Shown here piece after piece: positions 9,690-21,879 of a DNA stretch of 64,000 bases. How positions within the stretch are numbered: the first letter of the stretch is position 1; every line of letters begins with the position of its first letter. Source of the stretch: Paguma larvata (Eukaryota > Chordata > Mammalia > Carnivora > Viverridae); contig CM057837.1 in NCBI GenBank assembly GCA_030068075.1, forward strand, positions 20,243,691 to 20,307,690. Direction: 5' to 3'. Under the pieces are notes generated by a model. That model was given only the letters and a program-made list of their open reading frames with translations. It had not been told where the DNA came from and searched no databases. The translations under genes and the position numbers were made by a program.

Positions 9690-12647
9690 GTAAGGGATTT
9701 AATGCTAGCTTTTTTAAACCCTCCAAGTGTTTTCTTCCCTGGTCTCAGTTAACAGCTAGAAAGTATTTCTCCATTGGAGCAGCACGAATCCCACGTCAAG
9801 AAACACAGAGTGTGCTGGTCTATGTAATCCCATATGCGGGATGCAAATCTGTGTTTAACTGCCTTTATTTAAAACATACATTACCAGAAAAAAAATTTAC
9901 AGAGGCTGTCGAAATCTGTTACTTACATGGAAGTCTCGCTGTCCACTATTTTTCCTTTTAGTGTCATTCATGGCAAAATATGTAAGGCTCTCGTATGTTT
10001 TTGTAATCTTATCTAACAACATAGTCTGGAATTTAATCTCTAAATCCTGATGAATGATGATAAAAAGATGAGTGGAACAAGAATATTGGCATTTGAGAAA
10101 CCATTTCAATAACCACAACTGTCATCCTCTTAGTATCAGTAAATAATCTAGAGCAGTATTGATTTTGAGAGGTTTGCAAAAATATTAGAGAACCACCGAA
10201 GAAATTCTATTTTAGTAACCAGCTGCCGTGCGAGTCAGTATAATTAGCGTGGAAGCAGTCGTGGTGTAGATTGGGTCTGTTTATTGGTAGACAAGAGGCT
10301 AGACAAAATCGTCAATGCCAATGGCTTTTCAAATCTGGTAAAACCTGACCTCTTCTTTGAGAACCGTTCCTTAAATTATCATTACAATAATTTACACAAT
10401 CTGCCATAACACAGCAAAGACTGTAAAGAAATACCCTAATGCATCATTATTTCTTATGAAATCAAAAATATGTCAACTGCGCTCAGATTTTTGTCACCGC
10501 GTGGCAGCTTTCTGCAGACAAAGAGGCGTCAGAAACCCTCTCCCTTTTCTGGGTGCTTTCTCCCCATTCCTCCTCCTCCCTGGACTCTCTGACCCAAGAT
10601 CACAAAATGTCCATCTGAAATGACTTTTGCTTTATAGTCTTAATCCCCGTTTTCCTTCCTCTGTGTCCGCAGAGAATTGCAAACCCTTCAGGAGAAAGAA
10701 GGCCCACATACTGCGACACTCTTAGAACTTAGAACATGATTCTTGCCTGTTTCTTTCTTTAAACGGTGGTGGTAGCCAGATAACCTCATAACTACCCGGT
10801 ATTTCATCTTAGCAGATGCAAACATCCTGTAATAGGAAAGGGTTCATTGTTTTGGACAGCAGACGATTAGTGTGTTTGTCAACACGAGACAAGCATGCCC
10901 ATATTCTGAAAGGCAGGAGTCTGTGTTTCTCTTTATTCATGAGACGTTATGATTAACTTAATTCCCTGGCAGAGTGTTAGGGAGTCAACGCTTTCACTTT
11001 CATGCTTGCCTTTGGAACTGTTAAATTGGATTAGCCTGCTTCCCTAGACCAGTAGGGAGAGTGTCTCCACTGAGTGCAATTCAATGGCATGTAGCTGTTT
11101 TTGGATTTAGGGTTTGGATGTCTCTCGGGGTCAGCATTTCTGGTACGTATGGCAAGTACTTTTTGAAAGGGTGAAAAAGAAACTCAAGGTCCATCTACTC
11201 GTTCCCCAGCCCAGGGGTCCTACCTTGCAGAACAACCTTGGTTTTGCCTTCTATTTTCCCCCATTAAATAAAATTTAACCACAACACAAAGGCGGAGATT
11301 TCTGAGATTTAGCTACTTGAGTTCAAGTTAGAGCCTGTTTGACTGAACTCAAGGTAATTTGTTTAGGTGCTGCTGGGAAAAAAAAAAATGGACTTTTTCC
11401 AGACACATTAAATCTTGCTGGGAAGTCTAGATTAGAACCGTCCCACCAAAATTTTTAGACTATGATGCACTGGGTTTTTTTTTAATGTAGATGAGGGTAC
11501 CTATTAGTGTGTATTGTTGGAATCCACCCAGATACCAGTGATGTTTTTACTCATAAAACTGATCATCTAGTGACCGGAATATTTCAAATTTTTTTAAATA
11601 TCAACAATAAAAAATATCACCACATGTACCGAACAGCCATTTCCCAAGCAGTAGCATTCATGTATAATCTAGGACCATCAGCAATAGCTGACTGAATGTG
11701 ATAGGATGACAGAGATTCAAGGAGTTTGCAAAGTCTGAGACAAGATATCTTAGCCTGGGTTTTGTCTTCGGTTCTGAAAAGTACGGCATAAGTGCACTTC
11801 TCACCCACCAGACACCAGTGTCCACCTGACCCTGGAAAGCCTGTCTCTTTCAGAAGGACTTTCTATGTGAAGGCCAGGTCACGAGCCTGATTTGGTACGG
11901 ATTGAGCCGGGTTTCGAGAAATGGTAACACGGGAATGGATGTGGGCAGTCCCATTCATTTCTAGTTGCCTGGTTATTACTAACATTGAATCTAATCTTTA
12001 GCTACCCTGTGCAAAGTGGGTTCTCGTGATTGTGGTTAGACTAATTTAACGTAAGAGCCGTGGAGTTGGTCCAAAGTACAGAGGGAGTTTTTTTCTATAT
12101 GCTTGGGATTCTTCTGCGTGGAAGTGAGAGAAAACCAGTTGAAATTGCTTAATGAAAATGTAAAGAAGTTTTTGCAGCACATAATTGGGAAGCAAGATAC
12201 AACTTGCTTCAGGTGGCCAGAGACAAGGGCTCAGAATGTCATGGGGGCTGTGTCTCCGTGGCTGTCTCTCGGTCAGGCTCTCTTGCCGTGACAGTCAAGA
12301 AGGCCATCAGCAGCCCTAGACTCCCACACTCTTGGCTTTGGAAATGCAGGCAAATGAAAGTATCTCTCAGGAACTTGCAACAAAATCTTGAGGTGGTGTC
12401 CATATGGCTTCCTTTCATCATGTGCCTGTCCCTTGAACCAGTCACCACGGCCACAAAACAGGGGTTTCTGTGAGAACTCGGTTTTCACGCCCATTTCTGT
12501 TACTGTGGGTGTTGTCCTGCCTAATACACTCAGCATAGAGTATCCACAAGAGTGGGGGTTATGGTACCAGCCAAAGGGGGAGGAATTGATGGATGGGGGA
12601 TGGGGGAAAGGCCGACAGGAACAGCAGTGGTGGCAGTGTAGAAATAC
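9690..12647. other. Repeat-poor AT-rich unique block of about 3 kb
   Basis: No carnivore SINE, L1, L2, MIR, LTR or hAT relic could be recognised, which is unusual in this repeat-dense window. No exon-like segment with good splice sites was seen. Short A- and T-runs occur at about 11380 and 11466. Confidence 0.5.
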
Positions 12648-12662
12648 AATCTGGATAAGATA

Positions 12663-12880
12663 GGGGTGCCTGGGTGGCTCAGTTGGTTAAGCGTCCAACT
12701 TCAGTTCAGATCACGATCGCACGGTTTGCAAGTTTGAGCCCTGCTTCAGGCTCTGTGCCGACAGCTCAGGGCCTAGAGCCTGCTTCGGATTCCGTGTCTC
12801 CCTCTCTCTCTGCCTCTCCCCCTACCTCTCTTTCTGTCTCTTAAGTAAATATTTAAAAATTTTTAAATAAATAAATAAGG
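12663..12880 (+). mobile_element. Feline tRNA-Lys SINE with perfect TSD
   Basis: GGGTGCCTGGGTGGCTCAG head, CT-rich block and AT-rich tail. The exact 15-bp TSD is AATCTGGATAAGATA at 12648-12662 and 12881-12895. Confidence 0.96.
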
Positions 12881-13034
12881 AATCTGGATAAGATACATCT
12901 AGAAGATATTCAACATTTATTCAAAATCTGTAACATAGGATACTTTTGCCTAGGAAGATAGAAGTCTCGAAGATACTAGAAATGTAAGGAATTGTTCCTG
13001 CCCCTTGAGAAGTTGCATCCTAGTAAATCCACTC

Positions 13035-13230
13035 GGCAGGTGTTTATGGATCTCCTGTAGTTCCTTTGCATTTCTGAACATACATCTAACCACGGCAGAA
13101 GCTGTGCTGGCTGCTGCTTACACGGCGGAGATGAGCCGAACAGGTCCAGTTCCTGCCTTCATGGAATTTGGGCTCCACACCGAGACCAGGGCGGGCTTTC
13201 CATGCAGGGCACTGATCACAGAGAGAGAGA
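13035..13230 (-). mobile_element. Possible L2 fragment, antisense
   Basis: GGCAGGTGTTTATGGATCTC, GCTGTGCTGGCTGCTGC and GTTCCTGCCTTCATGGAATT occur in the order expected of antisense L2 3' sequence (ongoing 'growth to loss' decay). Divergence is high. Confidence 0.45.
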
Positions 13231-13261
13231 TCACATGACCCCAGCCTCCAGGCGAAGCCCG

Positions 13262-13432
13262 TGTTTCTCACACACCAATGTGCATCCCAGGCTGTGGTGC
13301 CAGGGCCCACCTGGGAGCTCGTTAATGTGGATCAGGCTATACTAACCCCTCCGTACCGCTGAATCCATCGTCACAGGATCCTCACGTGACACACGAGGCA
13401 ATCCTCAGGTGCACATCGAAGTTTAGGAGGCT
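13262..13432. mobile_element. MER5A-like hAT MITE
   Basis: It holds TGTTTCTCACACACC at one end, GGGCCCACCTGGGAGCTCGT inside, and TCAGGTGCACATCGAAGTTT with GGTCTAGAGCAGTGG at the other end. This resembles the short MER5A hAT-Charlie element with its palindromic-style ends. Confidence 0.55.
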
Positions 13433-13440
13433 CTGGTCTA

Positions 13441-13632
13441 GAGCAGTGGTTAGCGGCAAGTTTCAATAAATAAAGTTTTATTGAAACGCAACCATGCCCA
13501 TTTGCCTGCGTGTTAGCTGTGGCTGCTCTGCCACTACCAGGGCCAAGTTAGGCAGTTGTGACAAAGACTGCATGGCCTGCAAAGCCTGAAATACCTACTG
13601 TCTGGACATTGACAGAAAAAAATTGCTCGTAA
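13441..13632. mobile_element. hAT-type non-autonomous DNA transposon relic
   Basis: Core phrases AATAAAGTTTTATTGAAACG, GCCCATTTGCCTGCGTGTTA, GTGACAAAGACTGCATGGCC and ATACCTACTGTCTGGACATT match a widespread mammalian MER element. A second member, in the opposite orientation, lies at 24232-24428. Confidence 0.65.
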
Positions 13633-13982
13633 GCAAGGCCAGTTTCATGGGCATGCAAACCGAGTCGTCTCCCAGGGCCGCACCCTGGTGTAATGTTCCG
13701 CTCTTCTTGTCTTGAAATTACTGATACGCTGTCAGCAAGGGGCACCATGTTTTCCTTTGCACTGGGAACCAACAATTCCCAGCTCGTCCTGCTGGAAAGC
13801 AAAGTGTCCTATCAGCAACGGGAGCCGAAGCCATGTGTGTGCACAGGGTGCCAGGCCTCAGCGGGTCAGATGAGGCTCCCTCGAGTGGATCCTTGGCTAA
13901 GCCTCGAGGGACGAGAGGGATTTCTGGTGGTCCTCGTCCGTGAAGACAGAACACGAAGTGGGGATGTCCTTTCCCATGTATT
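13633..13982. other. Unique intronic sequence, nothing recognised
   Basis: Overlapping frames on both strands (for example 13693-14070) show no recognisable protein family. Confidence 0.4.
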
Positions 13983-14229
13983 AGACTACCCAACCCAAAA
14001 TGGCTTCAGCAGTGAGGAGTTTATTATCTCATGTAAATGGGCAGATGGAGAGGGCACTTCCAGCCACTGAGGACCACCACCACCCGGGGCAGCCACTCGG
14101 TGATTCCCTGAGATTTATCTCATAGTTACAGGTGATGCTTTTCCTCCTGGCATCACACCTTTGCTCAGCAGCGTCTCACAGTTAGAAAAGGAAGGAAGCC
14201 ATGTTTCCTCCCTTGCATTGCCCTTTCCA
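13983..14229. mobile_element. Old interspersed repeat, family not assigned
   Basis: CAACCCAAAATGGCTTCAGC and GAGTTTATTATCTCATGTAA resemble the same old repeat type suspected at 5555-5785. Weak call. Confidence 0.3.
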
Positions 14230-15379
14230 CTGAAAGAGAAAACCTTTTCAGAAACCCTCACAGCATAATGCTGACAAGGGTTAGATCAAAGGGGTGGGGA
14301 GACCGCCATTTCCAGCCTCACTGGCAGGAGGAAGCTCCACTATGAGGGAAGATAGGCTGACACTAGCTCCCCAGCCCCACCCGGTGTCCAGCACAGGCCG
14401 AGGTACAGTGGCTGCTTCTGTTGCAAAAGAACCCATTCTGGAATTGCTTCAGGCCCTGAGCAAACTGCTGTGGGCATTGAGAAGATAATGTGGTTCCCCC
14501 ACTGCCCCCCCCCAAAAAAAAAAAAAACTGATCTCAATTTTTCTAGAAGCACATCTACCACAGAAAGGAAGGCCCATCAGGAATGGCCAGGCTCGACCGG
14601 AGCGTAGCACAGTGGGGCATGGCCTCTTGTTGCCCAAGTTATGAAACTTTCGTAAGTTCTTCTGAAGAGTTTCTGAGGAATTTGTGGGAGTGGGAAGGAA
14701 AATTATACCTGGAAATCTATTTGGTCAGATCCTGTCAGATAAGTAAAGAATATTCAGGGTATGTTTGTGAAAAATGATTTCTTATCGAAAAATGGAATGG
14801 TTCTTCAGGAAAATGGTATTTGATGCTTTGATAGCGTTTATGCCTAAATCATTTTTTCTCACTGACTTCTGTGTTTCCGCATGTTGATGTTTCTATATTT
14901 GTTCAAAAAAGAACGTCTGAAATCTGTAAAACATAATTTTTCTTGGCCGGGGCGTCTACATTCCACACAGGAATTCCACTATACTTGCTTTTTATAAAGT
15001 AAAGTTAAAACGTCTGTTGCAGTATTTACCTTAAATATGATTTTAGTTACAATTGAACCGAGGTATTTTTCCTCCCTCAAACTGTAATTCTTTTGAATAC
15101 ACGCTGGAGGATGGCATATAACATTAACATACATACCAAACAAAGAATGCTTTCCTGTTCCTTATAAGAAATCACTGTTGTAATTCCTACAGATTAAGTA
15201 AGATTCATTGTCGTGTTAGGTATTAAGGTAAGGAACTTTACACTTAGAAATGGATGTTCTGCGTGGTTTCATCGCCACATTAACGACGTGCCTGTCTCTA
15301 TATTCGTATACCCATTCTCTTTGCTCCCCCCTTACCTGATTAACATTGGGTACCGGTTAACACAAAAGATGTCTAGTTA
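14230..15379. other. Unique intronic sequence with a C/A homopolymer run
   Basis: A run of cytosines followed by about 13 adenines spans 14505-14526. Otherwise it is AT-rich unique DNA without a recognisable feature. Confidence 0.45.
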
Positions 15380-15391
15380 AAGATGTCACAG

Positions 15392-15604
15392 CGCTTGGGT
15401 CACCTGGTGGCTCAGTCAGTTGAATGTCTGACTTCAGCTCAGGTCATGGTCTCACAGTCGGTGAGTTTGAGCCCTGCATCGGGCTCTGTGCTGACAGCTC
15501 GGAGCCTGGAGCCTGCTTCCGATTCTGTGTCTCCCTCTCTCTCTGCCCCTCCCCCACTGATGCTCTGTCTCTCTCTTTCAAAAAATAAATAAAAAGGTTT
15601 TTAT
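15392..15604 (+). mobile_element. Feline tRNA-Lys SINE with diverged head
   Basis: The head is altered (CGCTTGGGTCACCTGGTGGC), but the body and AAATAAATAAAAA tail are typical. The 12-bp TSD AAGATGTCACAG is exact at 15380-15391 and 15605-15616. Confidence 0.93.
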
Positions 15605-15616
15605 AAGATGTCACAG

Positions 15617-17002
15617 GGAAAGAACCGTTCGGCTAAGAGATTTGAAAGTTGTCATTTACCATGGCACATATAAAAGGAACCAGGACAAAAGTTTACCCAT
15701 AATTCCCTTGCGTTCTACCATCTGCAGCAATGCGACGAAATAAAAGTGTCTCATGTGGAGACGTGTTTTTCTTTAAGGTGGTTTGAAGATTGTCAATTTG
15801 ACCTTCGGGAAAATGTCAGAATGACATTTCAGAGACACCCAGGTGTGCGAACCCCCAGTCACGTGGGGACCTTCTGCAACTCGAAGCCACTCGAATTCTG
15901 CAGACGCTCCAAGATGATGAGAGTTCTGTGGAAGCAAAGTGCTTTTTGCCTCTTGGCCCCAGCCAAACTGCACGGCTGTGAGTGGCTTGTATTTTTAGTC
16001 AAAGGCTTTGCTTTGGAGTTCAGCCGCAATTTCACTCTCATTGTCGCCGTAAATCTGTAATTTTGAGAGAAAGTTTTTAAAAATATCTTCTCTCCACTAC
16101 AGCAATTATTCTGACTGGAGAATGACCTGTATTTCTTCTGGTTAGGAAAGAGAGAGAAAGAGAGAAGAAGAAATAGAGCCCTTGGGGTTTTTTCAAGCCC
16201 TCGGATTACAGGGTGGGACACCTCAAAACGCAAAAGGAAGATTTGCAGACTTCGTAATGTCATTTGATCGTCGTTAAATTTACACAAAATTACAGTTCAG
16301 TGAACTTAAGGGTGGGCCAAAAGAGGTAAAAGTGGCCATAGTCAGAAAGCCCCAAATCTGGAATCAATTAACTGAAAACAAATTAACCAACAATTACGGT
16401 ACACCTTGTTTATTTTTCTAAAACTCTTGAAATAAAGCAAAAGTTCTCCACAGGTACTAGTGGCTGGTAGCCCACGTGAGTGCATTTTAGAGCTGAATTT
16501 CTGCACATGGGGTAGGTCTCTAGCCACCCCGAAAGAACTCAACCAAGAAGTTTGGAGGTGGTGACTTACCGTGTCGCCTTTCAAGAGGGGACATGTGTGG
16601 GAGGCCAGGAGATGCTCAGACAGCGAATGGATTGTTTACTTTTCCACTGGGCTGGATGAGTTCTGTCCTTACAAATACAGACGACTGTCCCCCCTTCTCC
16701 CAGATATCCTTTAGGTTAATTACAGAGTCACTAAACCAGTGTAACACCCGGCAGGTCTGGACCCAAGGCGTCGGTCCAGCTCACAGAAGCAGCGCCCTCG
16801 CTCCTGGATTTCACATGGACCGAAGTCCCCTTGACCCTCTGCATCCTTACTGTTTGCCTCTCCTTTTCTCCACGTAGCTGGGAAGTCTCCACATCTTGTT
16901 GATTAGCCATATTTTTGTCCATGTCACCGCTGCCATCATATCTGGTTATTATGCTCAGGCCCTCAGTCTGCTCTAACATGCAGATGGCCCTATAACGGCC
17001 CT
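15617..17002. other. Unique intronic sequence, nothing recognised
   Basis: Single-copy-looking DNA with a short purine-rich patch near 16145-16170. No repeat or exon could be supported. Confidence 0.45.
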
Positions 17003-17355
17003 ATAGTTATTCAGCTCCCAGGGCTGGCGTGACAAAGTACCACAAATTGGTACTTTGCTTAAAATAACAGAAATTTATTCTCATCATTCCGGAGGCCAGA
17101 ACTCTAAAATCAAGGACTTTTGATTTCCGGCCGGGCTCCGTGCTCTCTGAAGGCTTTAGGGAAGAACCCTTGCTTGCATCTGTCTCCTTAGAAGGACACC
17201 AGTCCCTGGAGCAGGGCCCACCCTACTCCGACGTGACCTCATCTTCACTTGAGCCCATCCACACAGACCCTGTTCCCAAATAAGGTCACGATCACGAATA
17301 CCAGGGTTTAGGACTTCGTCGTATCTTTTTCAGGGACACAGTTGAACCCATGGCA
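17003..17355 (-). mobile_element. ERVL-MaLR-type LTR, antisense, partly deleted
   Basis: On the + strand it reads CAGGGCTGGCGTGACAAAGT near the left edge, AACAGAAATTTATTCTCATC, CTTAGAAGGACACCAGTC, CCCAAATAAGGTCACGATC, and ends TTGAACCCATGGCA. This is the reverse complement of an MST/MLT1-class LTR. It is a solitary LTR; I see no internal gag or pol region. It is shorter than a full LTR in its middle. Confidence 0.7.
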
Positions 17356-17364
17356 TCTACCATG

Positions 17365-17820
17365 CTGTTCTCTCTCAAATGCCCCTTGGCCCATCACTCT
17401 GTTGCTCAGAAACCTTCTTGCCCATGGGAGAAATTCTGACTACTTTAGCTGGGTGCTCATACCCTTCCCTGGCCTGGCCACGCCCACTTTTCCAGGCTTC
17501 CTTCCCCTCACCCCCATTGGAGAGCCGTGTACCCCGCCCAGACTGATCTATTTATTGTCTCCAGAACGTTGCATGTGCATTCGTAGTATCCATGTCTGTG
17601 CTCAGGGCACCCCTCCCTGCTGCCTTGGATTAACTACTGCCATCCTCCCCTTCTCCCACCTCCCCACATCTAAGCCCCAGCCACTCTCCGAGGTCTGTCT
17701 CAAAGCCACGCCCTGGGGTCTCTTTCTCTGGAGTCTTGAGGACACCCACCCATGGGGAGATCCTTCTCTCTGAATTTTCTGAGCCATTTAGAGCATCTCA
17801 TTTAGTGCTTCATTGATGCT
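17365..17820 (+). mobile_element. L2 3' end
   Basis: Phrases of the sense L2 3' region follow in order: CTCATACCCTTCCCTGGCC, CCCCAGCCACTCTCCGAGG, CTGTCTCAAAGCCACGCCC and the TTTAGTGCTTCATTGATGC end. It is an ancient LINE relic, moderately well preserved. Confidence 0.5.
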
Positions 17821-17879
17821 GGCGTTGCCCTTGCCGTGAGCAGCCAATGTTCTCGGAGACCTCGCTGGGCGTGTACCCG

Positions 17880-18080
17880 AGCTCTCTGCACACTTCAACT
17901 TATGCGAGTCCTACACCAGTTCCACAAAGTACACGTATGTCCCCACATCGTGGGTTAAGACAGTGCCGCTTAGAGAGGTGAACGCTTTGTCCAAGATCTT
18001 ACAGACTCGTGAGAGGTGGAGCCAGGGGTCCCACCACATTTTTCTGACTCCAAAGCCGCACTCTTAGCCTTCATACCGAC
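17880..18080 (-). mobile_element. MIR element, antisense
   Basis: GCTTAGAGAGGTGAACGCTT, TCCAAGATCTTACAGACTCG, GGTGGAGCCAGGGGTCCCA and CTGACTCCAAAGCCGCACTC follow the antisense MIR order, including the tRNA-related end. Confidence 0.65.
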
Positions 18081-18737
18081 TTCCACCGGTGCCAGCGACT
18101 TGCTCATGTGCTGGGTTCAATTTCTGTAATTAGACCATGAACTTTCTGCACCCGAAGTCTTTGGTGATTCACAAGGCATCCGATCTTGTCTGAGGATCAG
18201 CATTATGGTTGTTAGTAAGTTGTTCAGACTTCTCAAAGACACAGATTTTGGGTTAACTGAAGACCAAGGAGGTCTGGGCTCTCCCAGCCCCTCAGCCCGT
18301 CCAGTCCCTGCGAGCTGTTCTTCCCTCCAGCCGACACTTCGCACCTGTCCCACCTCACTGCGACTCAGGTTAGACCCCCTCATGGAAATGCCAATTAGCA
18401 GAATACCTTAATTAACAGAATAGTGAATACTAAGGAGTGTCTTCTAGGTGATGGTGTTGTAGTTACAAGTCCTACTGTTGATGGATGGTGTAGGTCATGA
18501 TGTGTGTGGAAGACCTGATCCCTGTGTCCCATGTGGCCCAGTCAAGTGCCTGCATTTAGTGCTAGGATAGGGTTTGCGGAACTTTTGTTTTTATTAGTCG
18601 ATTGTTTGACCACAAAGTGTTCCTTGATCAGATAGTCACTGCCTAAGTTTATTGACAGAACAAACCTTAATTCTTGTTTCAATATCATATACAACCTCCA
18701 TTCACTAGAAGAAGGGGAGTATAATATATTTTAAAAG
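18081..18737. other. Unique intronic sequence, nothing recognised
   Basis: No repeat, exon or motif of note was supported. Confidence 0.4.
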
Positions 18738-18748
18738 AATGCCTTCCC

Positions 18749-18929
18749 AGGGCGCCTGGGTGGCTCAGTAAGGAAGTGTCCAACTCTTGGTTTCAGCTCA
18801 GCTCATGACCTCACGGTTTGTGAGTTTGATTCTAAGTGGAATCTGCTTGGGATTCTCTTCTCCTCTCTCTCTGCCCCTACCTTGCTTGTGCAACCTTTCT
18901 TTCAAAATAAATAGAAACTTAAAAAAAAA
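18749..18929 (+). mobile_element. Feline tRNA-Lys SINE with internal deletion
   Basis: The head GGGCGCCTGGGTGGCTCAG is typical, but about 40 bp are missing after GTGAGTTTGATTC, where the 'GCTCTGTGCTGACAGC' block should be. The tail ends in a run of As. The TSD is AATGCCTTCCC at 18738-18748 and AATGCATTCCC at 18930-18940. Confidence 0.92.
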
Positions 18930-19417
18930 AATGCATTCCCCTTATTTCTTTACCAGGAAATATTAGTGGCATGTCGAGAGAAACATTATGTTAATTTTTT
19001 TGTATTTCATTTATAGTTTAAAGTATTGGGTTTTCTCTGATTTAATGAAAAATAACTCATTGAATGAGTCGGTTTAGATCTACCGGACATACAACTGTAG
19101 GCAACGCACCGCGCGCTGGGACATTCACGAAGCGTTAGTAACGTCACACGGACAGGGGGTCTTATGATACGTGAGACTCACGTTGCTGCTGACAGCCCGT
19201 GGGGAGAGGTTCTCTGTGGTGAGGGAAGAGCCCCTGTGGCGGGTGCTGGGCGTAGACTTGGGTGGGATTTAAATGCGCCCTCTCCGGCGTCCACTGGTGT
19301 GCCAGTGTGTCCAGTGGGAGCCAGAACGGGCTGTGGACTGGACGGCCCGTTAAGTCACCAGTAGTCATTACGGAGATTGGCCAGCTGCCCTTGCGCCTAA
19401 AATGACTCCCGCATGAG

Positions 19418-19487
19418 CAGCTGGTTGGCGTGACCCTGTCGTGGGTCATTGCCAGCTGGTTGGCGTGACCCTGTCGTGGGTCATTGC
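19418..19487. repeat. Perfect 35-bp tandem duplication
   Basis: Two identical head-to-tail copies, 19418-19452 and 19453-19487, each beginning CAGCTGGTTGGCG and ending GGGTCATTGC. There is no divergence between copies. Confidence 0.95.
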
Positions 19488-20419
19488 CACCAGCGGAGTT
19501 ATTATCTCTGCTTCTCCGGACAACAGTGGCGAGTAGGATGCTTTGCCAGTGTCACTGAGCTGCCTCACCTTATGACATCATCTGAGTCCTTAAAGTCACA
19601 GTTTCACACAATGGATCGAATTGTCCTGATCACTGCCCCAAACCGAGCCTTCCTGTGGCCGGTCTGAGCATACTGGGGTTCCCAGCCTGGCAAGGAGGTA
19701 GTTTTGTAGGTGAGACGGGACCGGACTTCTTCCTAAGGCAGGAAAGCACAAAAGCTCCCTGTGCAGAGGGGCAGGCTCCCCTGAAGGAAAACTCCGGAAC
19801 CCGTAGACCGCCTCCTCGAGCCCGCCTCCTTTCCTCTTTGATATCAGATCCCTGGTAATAAAATGGGACAGATTTTTGATATACCGAGAGAAGTCACTTC
19901 TCCCCCTCCTGAAAAATGTGCTCCTCTTTTCTCACCACAGCTGGGAGTTTTGAATGTGAATAAATCGCCAGGAATTTGGCAGTAACAGTATATTCACAAA
20001 TACACATGGATTTTGGTGGGGTTTGAAGAAAAATAGAATTGAAAGAGCATATTGTCAGGTCGAAGCCCAGACGTATCTTGAGACAAAAAGCGAGTTTGTT
20101 TCTAATGGGTCATTCATTGGCTTTGGGAGGATGGACGCCAGACACTCGGCCCTAATGCGGAGGCCCTCGCGGCCCGGGGACGGGGGCAGGCGTGGGGAGT
20201 GGGGGGCCTGGTCTTGAGGCCCCGGAAGCGCCAGCAACGGGGACTAACATCCAGCCCAGAGGCTGTATTTGCCCCGGCTGCAGATGTTGCCGGATGGCCC
20301 GCAGTTCACTGCAAGAAACCCAGCACATCTGGCCCTTGGGCAGCTCTGTCACAGGTGCTGGGAACAGACAGGGCCCTTCAGGTCCTTCTCCTGGCCGTGT
20401 AGACTCTGTCATCTGACGC

Positions 20420-20610
20420 TTCATTAGACCTCGCTCCGGAGAGGGTGACTTCGCAGCCGCGGCAGGGGTGCGAGAGAACCTCCGAAACGTGTCTGTCCTG
20501 GACGTCACGCAGCGTGCGCGGGCAGCGCCTCAGCCCTGTTGGGTCCCCTGCGTGCGGGCCCCGGGAGAGGGGCTCACCGGGGAGAGCTGTAGACTCCCCT
20601 GAGCCGAACC
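20420..20610. other. CpG-rich patch
   Basis: It has CpG clustering similar to the island at 220-625 but is shorter and less dense. It includes GACGTCAC (CRE-like) at 20501-20508. No exon was recognised. Confidence 0.4.
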
Positions 20611-21239
20611 ACCGTCCTCCTCCCGCTCTGCGTCTTGCTTTGGCGCTAGCCTGTCACGGGCCGGCAAAGCTCACTTTCTCATGGACCAGCAATGTCCTGT
20701 GTGAGCTGCACCCCGAGGCCCCAGTCCCTTCTCCACCTCCTCTGGTAGCTCACAGAAGGTGATGTCACCTCATGCTTGGCAGAGAGTTTCAAGGCCTTTC
20801 TGGTGCCCCCCCCCTTCCTGGGCCACTCAGGTGCCTCCCCAAGTGTCTACAAGCTACATCTCCTCGTTCAGCCCTGCTCGTCTCTCTGTCCGGAAGCTCT
20901 GCTGCCTTGGTTTGTGTGCCCCCTGTGCAACAGTCCAAGGCCAGGCTACACGTGCCAGGACCTAACCTCTCCCACCTGCAGGACTACGGTCCCACCCCCG
21001 CCTCCCTCCAGTGTCATCAGTTGTTGGTTCTGTCCTAGGCAGCTCTTCACGCTCTGAAACCCGTCATCTTAGAAACGAGACGTCCCTTCACTTGACCGCC
21101 TCAGCCGTCGCTCCCATTTGGAGCCTAACACCTGATTCATCTCAATCCTCGGGGATTCCTTTCCTCCTCTTCTCTTCTGCCCCCATCGTCCTACCAAATC
21201 AGCTCTTCCTGGGTGACTGCTGACCTCTGAGTATTTAAA

Positions 21240-21660
21240 CGAAAAAGCCGGTGCTCAGCCCTGGCCTTTTGTAACCACAACTCAGAAACGCTTTCTTCGC
21301 TTGGCTTCTTGGCTCACCGTCCACCCTCCTCACTGTCCTCAGCATGCCTGCTTGCTGCTCCGGGCTTCCCGGACCCCTGAGGCGCGGGCCCCCAACCTCC
21401 TGTTTCACACCCTTGCTGCCCCGTGACTCATTCAGCTACCAGCCCGCACCCCCAGCTCGAAGCCGGTGGGTGGCTTTCAGGCTTCACGTCCGGTGGCCTC
21501 CGGACCTTTCCTTTTACACCACTAAAAGGCGTCGCCAACTTCCAGTGTCCAAAACAGAAGTCTTCGCCTCTCGTGTCTTCCCCGGCTCGGCGGAAGGCAA
21601 GGCTATGTGTTTAGTCATCGAAACATCCCTGAGCTCTTTCTGTGCCCTTCACAAGGTGAA
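21240..21660 (+). mobile_element. Probable L2, upstream part
   Basis: CTTGGCTTCTTGGCTCACCG, CTTTCAGGCTTCACGTCCGG and CCAGTGTCCAAAACAGAAGT resemble the sense L2 region several hundred bases before its 3' end. Diverged and GC-rich. Confidence 0.4.
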
Positions 21661-21879
21661 TCCGTCAGTCTGATCTTCAGTATCCCGTAACTGGGGCCTG
21701 GAGCCTTATCCTTGGTGGCACCACACCCTCCACCGCCCACGGTGCCACCCCCCCGTGGCCTCGGCCTCCCCGGCTCTGCCCAGTCCGGCAGCCAGCATGA
21801 GCCCGTGAAATACAAATCGGCAGCTCCTGGCGCCACGCCTGGCTCAGAGCAAACTCCGGTCCCGTCGGGGAGGCCCGCG

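Larger units (their letters stand above)
18941..21239. other. Unique sequence, CpG-rich in its right half
   Basis: No SINE or LINE was recognised. CpG density rises between about 20140 and 20640 (for example CAGCGTGCGCGGGCAGCGCC near 20511-20530). A 35-bp tandem duplication lies at 19418-19487. Many overlapping frames appear because GC-rich DNA has few stop codons; none looks like a known protein. Confidence 0.45.
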
